Part shown: in pieces, positions 1 through 6,931 of the stretch
Numbering within the stretch: the first letter of the stretch is position 1
Layout: the number at the start of each line of letters is the position of its first letter
Assembly: GCF_004762035.2 (NCBI RefSeq)
Contig: NZ_SIJK02000003.1
Location: 124,001 to 188,000 of the forward strand
Source: Candidatus Chloroploca mongolica
Lineage (GTDB): Bacteria; Chloroflexota; Chloroflexia; Chloroflexales; Chloroflexaceae
Direction: 5' to 3'
DNA length: 64,000 nt
Made by a program: the position numbers and the translations under genes
The notes under the pieces: model-generated
The model's input: only the letters and a program-made list of their open reading frames with translations
Databases searched by the model: none
Told to the model about the DNA's origin: nothing

Positions 1-83
1 ATAACTGGCTTGACAACCTTGCACCAGATGGTGCAGTGGTGCCAATGACCATGTTGCTCCAACTGTTCGCTATGTTCGGCTAG
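1..83 (+). CDS. pufA: Light-harvesting B806-866 alpha polypeptide, C-terminal fragment
   Basis: Only the last 26 codons before the TAG at 81-83 are present; the gene enters from the left edge. The reading frame begins N-W-L-D-N and ends L-F-A-M-F-G. The NWL start, preceded by a partial codon ending in AT (compatible with Tyr), and a short hydrophobic tail ending near LFxxG match what I remember of the C-terminus of the Chloroflexus alpha antenna precursor. That tail is removed on maturation in Chloroflexus. The protein is a single-span membrane peptide binding bacteriochlorophyll a around the reaction centre. The call depends strongly on pufC following 320 bases downstream, the known puf order in Chloroflexus. 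The fragment is too short for certainty. Confidence 0.72.
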   Translation, partial: NWLDNLAPDGAVVPMTMLLQLFAMFG

Positions 84-132
84 GTGCCGCTGGCGCTGGC
101 GCGTCGCCAACTTACCGTGCGACACAAACGAA

Positions 133-169
133 GCAACAGCCGCCAGCACACCATGCTGGTGGCTGTTGT
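133..169 (+). terminator. Strong stem-loop between pufA and pufC
   Basis: A 15-bp stem (134-148 with 154-168, one G-U pair, closing G133-U169) encloses a 5-base loop. A run of seven T follows about 25 bases later (192-198). It lies directly after pufA, where puf operons of other phototrophs carry an mRNA-stabilising or partly terminating hairpin. Within the 84-403 gap it is followed by a promoter-like sequence and the pufC leader. Confidence 0.7.
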
Positions 170-214
170 CTTGTAAGCAATGCAGTTGCACTTTTTTTGC
201 ACATATTCCAAAAG

Positions 215-243
215 TTGACCTTCCGAAGTATCAGGTGTATACT
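215..243 (+). promoter_or_regulatory. Candidate internal promoter for pufC-bchG-bchP
   Basis: TTGACC at 215-220 and TATACT at 238-243 are separated by exactly 17 bases, close to the sigma-70 consensus. The predicted start lies near 250, leaving a leader of about 150 bases before pufC. A small hairpin, CTCGGC/GCCGAG at 361-375, lies in that leader shortly before a GAGGAG ribosome site. Confidence 0.6.
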
Positions 244-403
244 GGCGCTACATTCAAGTGGCGTGTCAGAGGCCCTGCTACGGCTCAGCCTGATGGGTTG
301 AGCAACGCAATCGTTTGCTGTCCCTCTTAAAGTGCTGCACGTCGGAGCCGGCCCCGGAGCCTCGGCACCGCCGAGCTGCTGATCCGGAGTTGAGGAGACC
401 CCT

Positions 404-1648
404 ATGCAATCGCCAACTCGTCCGACTGATCGACAGGCGGCGATCTTCATTTCGGTGGCCGTAGGCATTATTGTCGCGGTTGTAACTACGGCAACGTTCT
501 GGTGGATCTACAGTCTGACGCTTGGTCCCGAACGGGCAGCAGCGGCCTTGAACGCCAATGCCCCGTGGAGCCCCAGTGAGGGTATCAAAGCCATCACCGA
601 TGTCGCACCCAATATTCCGCCTGAAGGGCGTGAGCCCTGGCTTGGTAATCAGGCGTGGACTGAGGGTGTTCAGGCTGGACAAGCCTGGGTGGACGCCAAC
701 CCCAATACCGTCAATGTCCAGGTGCTGTCAGGCATGACCTCAGCACAGATATGGACGTATATGCAGCAGTATGTCTCAGGTGGCCTGGGCGTCGGCTGTC
801 AGTATTGCCATAATCTGCAGAACTTTGCCAGTGACGAGTATGCCGAGAAGATCTCGGCGCGCAACATGCTCTATCTGGTATCTGATGTCAACACCGAATT
901 TATTGTTGATCTGCCCAACTGGCGTGGCAACTATGTCCAGTGTGCGACGTGTCACTACAACGAGCCAAACAATCTTGAGGCCGTTGGCACCCAGTTTATC
1001 AAGAGTGTGCCCGATATCCCGGTCGTGGTTGATCCCCTCGACGAGAATGGGATGCCCATCCTCGATCCGGCCCTGAAACCCGAAGAGATTCGTGGTCAGG
1101 TTGGCCTTCAGGATGCAGTGCTCTTCTACATTTACAACTATCAGATCTGGCGGCCGTTTGATCCCGCTGACGATGAGAGTGGCCGTGGCTCACTAGCCTT
1201 AACGCTTGATGGTGGGCGCACCCAGGATCAGGTGACGATCAACCAGAATGTGATGAATTACAATTCCTGGGCGCTGGGCCAAGGGTGTACCTATTGTCAT
1301 AACTCGCGGAACTTTATCGCCTATGAGTTGGGCGCGGCAAGCAACATCACCAACCCGGAAGCTGGTTATAACAAGCTGAAGGCAGCGCGGATGATGCAGT
1401 TGACAACCTGGCTTGCGTTCAACTGGACGATCAATGGGGCGCTGCCCTACGATGCGGTGCCGACGGCATTAGAAGGTGGAGCTAGTCGGTTCTCATATCG
1501 CAACATTGATGGTGAGATATTTAACGTGCCAGGGTGCTATACTTGTCACAGGGGTGTCAACATTCCAACCGGCTCGATCAATCAGGCGCAAATTCCGGCT
1601 GGTGATGCAGGAGTTGTTGTTCTCCCGCCCGTCCTTCGTGGCAATTAG
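404..1648 (+). CDS. pufC: Reaction-centre tetraheme cytochrome c subunit (c-554)
   Basis: This membrane-anchored cytochrome donates electrons to the photo-oxidised special pair of the type II reaction centre, after being reduced by auracyanin. It is 414 aa. A hydrophobic anchor lies near residues 14-36. There are four heme-binding motifs in order, CQYCH, CATCH, CTYCH and CYTCH, spaced as two pairs as expected for a tetraheme PufC. There is no lipobox, so anchoring is by an uncleaved N-terminal helix. ATG 404 is preceded by GAGGAG seven bases upstream. It sits between pufA and bchG-bchP. The length fits my recollection of the Chloroflexus protein. Confidence 0.95.
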   Translation: MQSPTRPTDRQAAIFISVAVGIIVAVVTTATFWWIYSLTLGPERAAAALNANAPWSPSEGIKAITDVAPNIPPEGREPWLGNQAWTEGVQAGQAWVDANPNTVNVQVLSGMTSAQIWTYMQQYVSGGLGVGCQYCHNLQNFASDEYAEKISARNMLYLVSDVNTEFIVDLPNWRGNYVQCATCHYNEPNNLEAVGTQFIKSVPDIPVVVDPLDENGMPILDPALKPEEIRGQVGLQDAVLFYIYNYQIWRPFDPADDESGRGSLALTLDGGRTQDQVTINQNVMNYNSWALGQGCTYCHNSRNFIAYELGAASNITNPEAGYNKLKAARMMQLTTWLAFNWTINGALPYDAVPTALEGGASRFSYRNIDGEIFNVPGCYTCHRGVNIPTGSINQAQIPAGDAGVVVLPPVLRGN

Positions 1649-1698
1649 CCAATCGGTTGAGTAGTTCGTGTGTGGCTTGCTCACAGTCACACACGATC

Positions 1699-1776
1699 TT
1701 GTGAAAGCCACGAAGGGCACAAAGAAGCGGCACACTCAGGTTTGCCCCTCAACTTTGTGGCCTTCGTGGCTTTCAA
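1699..1776. repeat. Long imperfect palindrome with GAAAGCCACGAAGG arms
   Basis: The arms around 1699-1725 and 1753-1776 pair over about 24 positions with a one-base bulge and one mismatch. The core is GAAAGCCACGAAGG on one side and its complement on the other, with a loop of about 27 bases. It fills most of the pufC-bchG gap. The sequence style resembles the palindrome at 17248-17369. Confidence 0.65.
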
Positions 1777-1794
1777 GCTAGAAATGAGCTGTTC

Positions 1795-2745
1795 ATGAGC
1801 GATCTCCGCAAAGGTTCTAGTCTGGCTCCTCCGCCTTCTTCTTCGCCTATTCAGCCGTCACTTACCCCCCGTGTTACTGGCTTTCGTGGTACTCTCAGTC
1901 GCTCGATCACGTTGATGAAGCCAGTAACCTGGTTTGCACCAGCGTGGGCGTTTCTCTGTGGGGCTATCGCGAGCGGTGGGCTCTCCTGGTCAGCCGAGCC
2001 GCTGTTCCTCCTGGCGCTTGGTATCTTGATGGCGGGGCCTATCCTTTGCGGCCTGTCGCAAGTTATTAATGATTATTGTGATCGTGATGTTGATGCGATC
2101 AATGAACCTCATCGCCTGATCCCTTCCGGGCAGGTTTCGTTGCGTCACGTCTACATTTTGACCCTGATCCTGACCTGGATCGGTACGAGTGTGGCGCTGT
2201 TGCTTGGCGGGGAAGTGGCCCTCTATGTCGGGCTTGGTTTGATCTGTGCCCTGGCCTATAGCCTCAAGCCGGTGCGGGCCAAGCGGAATGGCTGGTTTGG
2301 CAATGCTCTCGTCGGGATCTCGTATGAGGGCCTGGCCTGGATGGCTGGTCACGCGGCCTTTGCGGCTTTGACCACCCAGAGTTTCTTGATCGCAATGCTC
2401 TATTCGCTCGGTGCCCACGGTATTATGACGGTGAATGATTTCAAGAGCATCAATGGCGATACGCGGATGGGCCTTCGTTCGATCCCTGTGCAATATGGCA
2501 AAGTTGTCGCTGCCCGTATGGTCGTGATTACGATGGGGGTCGCACAGATCGGGGTCATTGCCCTGCTCTTCTTCTGGGGGCATCCTATTGCCGCCAGTGT
2601 CGTGCTGTTGTTGCTCGTTGCGCAGAGCATTCCGAATGTGCGCTTTATTCGTGACCCCGAGCATAACGAGGTTTTCTTTAATGCGACGGCGATTATGCTC
2701 TTTGTGTGGGGGATGATGGCGGCTGCGATCGGGTTGGCGGCGTAA
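1795..2745 (+). CDS. bchG: Bacteriochlorophyll synthase, UbiA family
   Basis: It esterifies bacteriochlorophyllide with a geranylgeranyl or phytyl diphosphate, the penultimate step of pigment synthesis, in the cytoplasmic membrane. The 316-aa protein has a soluble N-terminal 40 residues and then about eight to nine hydrophobic helices typical of UbiA prenyltransferases. The diphosphate-binding motif NDYCDRDVDAINEPHR lies near residues 86-101. A second Asp-rich motif, NDFKSINGD, lies near residue 212. ATG 1795 starts just past the palindrome; no strong ribosome site is visible. bchP follows after 24 bases, so the two are co-transcribed. A chlorosomal paralogue (BchK) is possible, but the puf/bchP context favours BchG. 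Confidence 0.92.
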   Translation: MSDLRKGSSLAPPPSSSPIQPSLTPRVTGFRGTLSRSITLMKPVTWFAPAWAFLCGAIASGGLSWSAEPLFLLALGILMAGPILCGLSQVINDYCDRDVDAINEPHRLIPSGQVSLRHVYILTLILTWIGTSVALLLGGEVALYVGLGLICALAYSLKPVRAKRNGWFGNALVGISYEGLAWMAGHAAFAALTTQSFLIAMLYSLGAHGIMTVNDFKSINGDTRMGLRSIPVQYGKVVAARMVVITMGVAQIGVIALLFFWGHPIAASVVLLLLVAQSIPNVRFIRDPEHNEVFFNATAIMLFVWGMMAAAIGLAA

Positions 2746-2769
2746 GGCGAGGCTAGAAAGAACGATGGT

Positions 2770-4005
2770 ATGGCACAGCGGGTGCTAATTGTGGGGGCGT
2801 CGGTTGGCGGGGCAACGGCGGCCATTACACTCCGTAATCTCGGCATTGAGACGGTGTTGCTCGAGAAGGAACTGGTGAAGGCCAAACCATGTGGTGGGGC
2901 GGTTCCTCCGGCGGCGTTTCACGAGTTTGATCTCCCTCAGAGCCTGATCGACCGTAAGGTGAAGCAGTGCCTGATTGTTTCGCCTTCTGGTCAAGAGACA
3001 CACGTCCCCGTGATGGGCAGTGTGCCTTCGCATGACGATTACGTGGCGATGGTGCGTCGCGAAGTCTTTGATGGCTTTCTCCGTGAGCGTGCGCAACAGC
3101 GTGGGGCCGAGTTGATCCACGGGCAACTTGTCGGGTTACAGGTCGAGCCACATGGTGTGACGGCAACCTATCGCTCGATGCGCGATGGCCGTGAGGCGAA
3201 ACTGACGGCTGATGTGGTGATCGGGGCGGATGGGGCCTATTCGCCAACGGCGCGGATGCTCGGTTTGCCCAATCTTCCCCGTGCCGTTGCGATTCAAGAG
3301 CGCATTGCCTTGCCGGCAAGCAAAATGGCCCGCTGGGAAGAGACGGCTGATCTCTATCTTGGCCGTGAGGTGAGCCCCGATCTTTATGCGTGGGCGTTTC
3401 CGAAGTGTGACCATATTGCCGTCGGCATTGGTGTCGGGCCGGGCCATACGGAAAAGGCGAAACAGTTGCTGGTTAACCTCAAGGCGCGTCTCGGGCCAGC
3501 GCTTGATCATGGCCGCCTGATTTTGCGCGAGGCTCATGCTTTGCCGATGGAACCGCGCAAGCAGATGGCGTTTGATCGGGCGATGTTGATTGGTGATGCG
3601 GCTGGCTTGGTGGTGCATACCTCGGGCGAGGGGATTTATTGGGCGATGAAGAGTGGTCAGATAGCGGCCCAGGTGCTTGCGCATGCCCTCGATACGCCCG
3701 ATGCCGCCCACCTGCGCCTCTACGAGCAGCTCTGGTGGCAACAGTATGGCACGATGTACACCTTCTTGCGCTGGTTACAGCGTTGGGGCTATGGCAATGA
3801 GCGCCAGATGGAGGTGTTTACTGAGATGTGCCGCAATATTGATGTGCAACGTCTGACCTTTGATAGCTACATGTACAAACAGATGACGCCTGGCCCGTGG
3901 CTTGCGCAGATGCGGATGACCTGGGATATCATCAATGCGCAGGCACGCAACTATGTGCGTCGCCGTACCCCGCTACGTGAGCAGGAGGCGTATGCCGTTG
4001 TCTAG
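2770..4005 (+). CDS. bchP: Geranylgeranyl reductase of bacteriochlorophyll synthesis
   Basis: It reduces three double bonds of the geranylgeranyl tail to phytyl, using NADPH through FAD. The 411-aa flavoprotein has the N-terminal dinucleotide motif (VLIVGASVGGATAA, residues 5-18), the CGG motif near residue 41, the GADG second FAD motif near residue 156 and the GDAAGLV motif near residue 276. All are standard for the GG-reductase/ChlP family. The start ATG 2770 lies 24 bases after bchG. It is the last gene of the puf-bch unit, because a perfect 24-bp hairpin follows. Confidence 0.93.
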   Translation: MAQRVLIVGASVGGATAAITLRNLGIETVLLEKELVKAKPCGGAVPPAAFHEFDLPQSLIDRKVKQCLIVSPSGQETHVPVMGSVPSHDDYVAMVRREVFDGFLRERAQQRGAELIHGQLVGLQVEPHGVTATYRSMRDGREAKLTADVVIGADGAYSPTARMLGLPNLPRAVAIQERIALPASKMARWEETADLYLGREVSPDLYAWAFPKCDHIAVGIGVGPGHTEKAKQLLVNLKARLGPALDHGRLILREAHALPMEPRKQMAFDRAMLIGDAAGLVVHTSGEGIYWAMKSGQIAAQVLAHALDTPDAAHLRLYEQLWWQQYGTMYTFLRWLQRWGYGNERQMEVFTEMCRNIDVQRLTFDSYMYKQMTPGPWLAQMRMTWDIINAQARNYVRRRTPLREQEAYAVV

Positions 4006-4024
4006 GAGTTGAAGCTCTTGCTTC

Positions 4025-4075
4025 TTGTATTGCATCAAAAACGCCAGCAAAGCTGGCGTTTTTGATGCAATACAA
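4025..4075. terminator. Perfect 24-bp hairpin after bchP
   Basis: The arms 4025-4048 and 4052-4075 are exactly complementary, with loop AAA. The apex is GCCAGC-AAA-GCTGGC and the arm contains A5/T5 tracts, so it can work in either direction. It ends the photosynthesis unit. Confidence 0.85.
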
Positions 4076-4103
4076 CGGCTTGGGCTGAACCACCGCAGGC
4101 GTG

Positions 4104-4132
4104 TTGACAGGATGGTGTTGAGATGATACACT
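4104..4132 (+). promoter_or_regulatory. Sigma-70-type promoter of the GntR regulator
   Basis: TTGACA at 4104-4109 and TACACT at 4127-4132 have a 17-base spacer. The predicted start, near 4139, falls at the edge of the palindrome at 4141-4161, an arrangement suited to autorepression. Confidence 0.65.
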
Positions 4133-4140
4133 TGCGGCTA

Positions 4141-4161
4141 AACATCAGATCATATGATGTT
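4141..4161. promoter_or_regulatory. Candidate GntR operator upstream of its own gene
   Basis: AACATCA (4141-4147) and TGATGTT (4155-4161) form a 7-bp inverted repeat around GATCATA. The inner ATCATATGAT is itself a perfect palindrome. The ACATCAGAT half recurs before tauE at 5018-5026. Confidence 0.6.
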
Positions 4162-4178
4162 TGAAGGGAGAGACAAGC

Positions 4179-4868
4179 ATGGTGATCCAGCGGCGGCAAC
4201 TGGTTGAGCAAGTGCTTGATCAGCTTCAGCAGCAGATCAGCGCGGGCACCTATCCCCCAGGGAGTCGGTTACCAACAGAGGCTCAGTTGATGGAACAGTT
4301 AGGTGTCGGGCGTTCGACGGTGCGTGAGGCGGTACGGGTACTGGCGCATAGTGGCGTACTAGACGTACGGCAGGGTGATGGAACCTATGTGCGGGCGCAC
4401 CCCAGTGCGGGTGAGCCGCTGGCGCAGCGCCTGGCGCGGGCGCATGCCCCTGACGTGCATGAAGTACGTCGTGCGCTCGAAGTCGAGATTGCCCGTTTGG
4501 CCGCGCTCAGGCGGACTGAGGTTGATATTGCGACCTTACGCCGCCTTGGGCAGCAACGGCGTACCGCACTGGCGAGCAATGATGGCGAGGCGGCGCTGGA
4601 TGCCGATATTGCCCTGCACTGTGCGCTGGCCGATGCAACGCACAATCCTGTCCTGGCAGACCTCTACCGGGCGTTTGCAACGACGCTTCGTGGTGCCCTG
4701 GCCGCCCTCTGGAGCGAGCGCTGGCCTGATGAGGCGGTTGCTGATCAGCATGATGCCCTGGTTGACGCCGTGATTGCAGGCCATCCGCACGAAGCGGCGG
4801 CAACGGTGGCGCACATACTTGATCGTCATCAGGATTTGCTGGAGTGCGTCAGACCTCACCGGTCTTGA
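4179..4868 (+). CDS. FadR-subfamily GntR transcriptional regulator
   Basis: This is a DNA-binding repressor or activator responding to a small carboxylate or similar ligand. It is 229 aa. The N-terminal winged helix (residues 1-75) includes RLPTEAQLMEQLGVGRSTVREAVRVL, cited here only as the landmark around residues 34-60, followed by the wing DVRQGDGTYV. The C-terminal FCD domain carries the metal-ligand pattern D..ALHCALADATHN and a later His. I chose ATG 4179 because AGGGAGAG sits about seven bases upstream; a TTG at 4161 is in frame but overlaps the operator. The gene after it encodes a TauE/SafE permease with the same half-site in front, suggesting that the regulator controls both. Confidence 0.88.
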   Translation: MVIQRRQLVEQVLDQLQQQISAGTYPPGSRLPTEAQLMEQLGVGRSTVREAVRVLAHSGVLDVRQGDGTYVRAHPSAGEPLAQRLARAHAPDVHEVRRALEVEIARLAALRRTEVDIATLRRLGQQRRTALASNDGEAALDADIALHCALADATHNPVLADLYRAFATTLRGALAALWSERWPDEAVADQHDALVDAVIAGHPHEAAATVAHILDRHQDLLECVRPHRS

Positions 4869-4882
4869 AGACCGGTGAGGTC
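4852..4882. terminator. Perfect hairpin overlapping the gntR stop codon
   Basis: The arms 4852-4866 and 4868-4882 (GACCTCACCGGTCTT and its complement) surround a single base. The 5' arm includes the last sense codons of the GntR gene and the first base of its TGA stop (4866-4868). There is no T-run, so full termination is uncertain. Confidence 0.65.
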
Positions 4883-4940
4883 TCAGGCGGGTTTTGTTTC
4901 GTAGATAAGGTTTCAGGGTGCTTTCCAGTTGACGCTCATC

Positions 4941-4995
4941 GTAGTGCCGAATTCATTCGGCTGAACTGGAAGCCGACTGAATTCGGCACTCCTAC
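4941..4995. repeat. Intergenic inverted repeat between gntR and tauE
   Basis: GTAGTGCCGAATTCATTCGGCT (4941-4962, given as a landmark, 22 positions) pairs with 4971-4995 with one mismatch and a short bulge, leaving an 8-base loop. CCAGTTGACG before it and CCAGTTGGCG after it flank the structure as near-direct repeats. It may be a dispersed palindromic element. Confidence 0.55.
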
Positions 4996-5020
4996 TTCGA
5001 TCCAGTTGGCGTTAAAAACA

Positions 5021-5033
5021 TCAGATGATCTGA
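5021..5033. promoter_or_regulatory. Candidate GntR operator upstream of tauE
   Basis: TCAGAT-G-ATCTGA is a 6-bp inverted repeat with a one-base centre, preceded by ACA exactly as in the gntR operator. It ends seven bases before the AAGGAG ribosome site of tauE. Confidence 0.55.
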
Positions 5034-5054
5034 CTTTTTAAGGAGAGACTTGAC

Positions 5055-5816
5055 ATGGAACTGTGGCACCTGGGGATTCTTTTTCTCGCGGCGCTGGTGG
5101 CGGGGGCAATCAACTCGGTAGCAGGTGGCGGGAGCTTTATCTCTTTTCCGGCACTTCTGCTCGTCGGTGTGCCACCAATCACCGCGAATGCTACCAATGC
5201 AACCGCTCTCTGGCCGGGGAGTGCGGCGAGTGTTGGGGCGTACCGGTACGAGCTGGGCCGCCAAGAAAAAGGCTTACTCTTGTTCAGTGTCTTGAGTCTC
5301 ATTGGAGGGTTGGCTGGCGCACTGCTTTTATTGCGCACGCGTGAGGCTGTCTTTACCCAGATGATCCCATACTTGCTCTTACTCGCGACCCTTGTCTTTG
5401 CCTTCAGCCCGTGGCTCACGGCGCAGGCGCGGCGTCTCAGTGCTTCAGCCGAGGGGACACGACGGCAGCGCTTTGGCCTCCTGGGCATTTATCTGAGCAT
5501 TGCCGTGTATGGCGGATTTTTTGGAGCCGGGCTTGGCATTCTGACCTTGGCGGTACTCTCGCTCATGGGGCAAGAGAACATTCATGAAATGAATGCGCTC
5601 AAGACGTTGCAGGCAACACTCATCAATGGCATTGCAGTGGCCGCCTTTATCCTGGCGGGGATTGTGGAGTGGCCGATTGCCCTGATTATGACCTTGGGGG
5701 CGATTATTGGCGGCTATGGTGGGGCGGCGATTGCGCGCAAGCTTGATCCGCTGCTGGTGCGGCGCCTGGTGATTGGCTTAAGTGTCAGTTTGACGATCTA
5801 CTTTTTTGTGGCCTGA
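5055..5816 (+). CDS. TauE/SafE (TSUP) family anion permease
   Basis: Members of this family move sulfite, sulfoacetate or other organosulfonates and related anions across the cytoplasmic membrane; the substrate here is not deducible. The 253-aa protein has about eight hydrophobic helices and the duplicated family signature. The first half carries the glycine-rich stretch VAGAINSVAGGGSFISFPAL (residues 16-35). The second half has the matching GAGLGILTL near residue 160 and a C-terminal GGYGGAAIARK. ATG 5055 has AAGGAG nine bases upstream. It lies downstream of the GntR regulator and shares its palindrome. Confidence 0.88.
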   Translation: MELWHLGILFLAALVAGAINSVAGGGSFISFPALLLVGVPPITANATNATALWPGSAASVGAYRYELGRQEKGLLLFSVLSLIGGLAGALLLLRTREAVFTQMIPYLLLLATLVFAFSPWLTAQARRLSASAEGTRRQRFGLLGIYLSIAVYGGFFGAGLGILTLAVLSLMGQENIHEMNALKTLQATLINGIAVAAFILAGIVEWPIALIMTLGAIIGGYGGAAIARKLDPLLVRRLVIGLSVSLTIYFFVA

Positions 5817-5833
5817 TGGGGCAGCGAACTGGT

Positions 5834-5878
5834 TTGCTCGCACAACACACCAGCGAAGCTGGCGTGTTGTGCGAGCAA
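5834..5878. terminator. Bidirectional hairpin between tauE and the auracyanin gene
   Basis: The 21-bp arms 5834-5854 and 5858-5878 have one G-U pair and loop GAA. The apex is CCAGC-GAA-GCTGG. It sits between two converging genes, 18 bases after the tauE stop and 11 bases before the auracyanin stop. Confidence 0.85.
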
Positions 5879-5888
5879 GAAAACAAGC

Positions 5889-6722
5889 CTATTCAACAAC
5901 CAGGACGCCCTGCATCCCTCCGACATAGTGGCCGGGATAGGTGCAGATAAACTGATAGGTGCCGGGGCCAGGAACTTCGAAGGTAACGGTTACCTCTTCA
6001 CCCGGATTGAGCATCTGGGTGGCTACCAGCACATCCGGGGTGTCAGGCGGCGGGACTGAGCCAAGGGCGTTGCGGAGGCGGCGATTCTGGGCCTCGGCAA
6101 GGCTATTGATTTCAGCAGCGCGAGTGGCATCGCCGGCAATCAAAACCCAGTTGTGAGGTACCACATCGGCGCGATTGACAAAGGTCAGCGTGACAATGCC
6201 ATCGGCGACCCGTAGTTCGTCCTGGGCAAAGACCAGTTCATCACCCGTTGCTGATTCAAGGGTGACCTGCTGGCCTGTGCCACTGGCGAGCGCCGAACCA
6301 AACGGCTCGGTTGGGATGCCAGGTGCAGCGGCAGGTGGCGTGGTTGCCGCAGGGGCTTCAGTTGCCGCAGGGGCTTCAGTTGCCGCAGGGGCTTCAGTTG
6401 CCGCAGGGGCTTCAGTTGCCGCAGGGGCTGCGGGAGCTTCGGTCGCCACAGCTGCTGGAGGAGCAGTGGGCACGCTTGCAGCAGGTGGTGGTGTCGGTTG
6501 GGCCTGAGTTGTTTGCCCACCTGTACCACTGAACGAAATAGCGACGATCAAACCGATGAACCCCAACAAGACAGTGATCGCAATCAAGACCTGCAACACG
6601 GGATCGATGAGTGGAGCGCCGTTGCGTCCTCCTCCGCTCCCTCCCGCGCCCCCACTACTACCTCCACCGCGACGGGGGCGCGGATTACTGGGCCGAAAAT
6701 TACCGGATGAACGCCAGCTCAT
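5889..6722 (-). CDS. Auracyanin, membrane-anchored blue copper protein
   Basis: It is a type I copper electron carrier that links Alternative Complex III to PufC in Chloroflexales. The 277-aa protein has a Gly/Arg-rich N-terminus, one hydrophobic anchor near residues 39-61, a Pro/Ala/Thr linker with tandem AATEAP repeats, and a C-terminal cupredoxin domain. The copper ligands are visible: His in PHNW, then Cys, His and Met spaced five apart in CTYPGHYVGGM. I chose ATG 6722 because AAGGAGG lies just upstream; the open frame runs to 6935 but would overlap dnaB without a ribosome site. Placement of pufC and act genes in the same window supports the role. Confidence 0.9.
   Translation of the reverse strand: MSWRSSGNFRPSNPRPRRGGGSSGGAGGSGGGRNGAPLIDPVLQVLIAITVLLGFIGLIVAISFSGTGGQTTQAQPTPPPAASVPTAPPAAVATEAPAAPAATEAPAATEAPAATEAPAATEAPAATTPPAAAPGIPTEPFGSALASGTGQQVTLESATGDELVFAQDELRVADGIVTLTFVNRADVVPHNWVLIAGDATRAAEINSLAEAQNRRLRNALGSVPPPDTPDVLVATQMLNPGEEVTVTFEVPGPGTYQFICTYPGHYVGGMQGVLVVE
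6343..6432. repeat. Five 18-bp tandem repeats in the auracyanin linker
   Basis: GTTGCCGCAGGGGCTTCA occurs at 6343, 6361, 6379 and 6397. A fifth copy at 6415 diverges in its last bases. On the coding strand each unit adds six linker residues (AATEAP type). The copy number can vary in frame. Confidence 0.9.
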
Positions 6723-6776
6723 AACCGTACCTCCTTGTACCAACCAAAAAACTTCGTGACAATCTGAACAACGTCT

Positions 6777-6785
6777 AGTGTAGCA
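6777..6785 (-). promoter_or_regulatory. Possible extended -10 of the auracyanin promoter
   Basis: Read on the minus strand, TGCTACACT forms an extended -10 about 55 bases before the auracyanin ATG. No good -35 was found at the expected spacing. Confidence 0.35.
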
Positions 6786-6826
6786 TAAAATGTTCACTCT
6801 GGTGACAGATGTGGGCTGGTTGATCG

Positions 6827-6886
6827 CGGGGCATTGGTGCCCCGATATCCACGTCACCCAAGCGAGTTTAGTTGGCTTGGGTGACG
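6827..6886. terminator. Double hairpin between dnaB and the auracyanin gene
   Basis: CGGGGCA-TTGG-TGCCCCG occupies 6827-6844. A 12-bp perfect stem, CGTCACCCAAGC and its complement, occupies 6852-6863 and 6875-6886. Together they separate the end of dnaB from the auracyanin leader. Confidence 0.65.
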
Positions 6887-6931
6887 AGCGCATGATGAGT
6901 GTGTCAAGGCAAAGGCGCGATGTATACGCGC

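Noticed and set aside
6343..6432. Short regular repeats as a CRISPR array
   Set aside because: Units are contiguous without spacers and encode a repetitive protein linker in frame.
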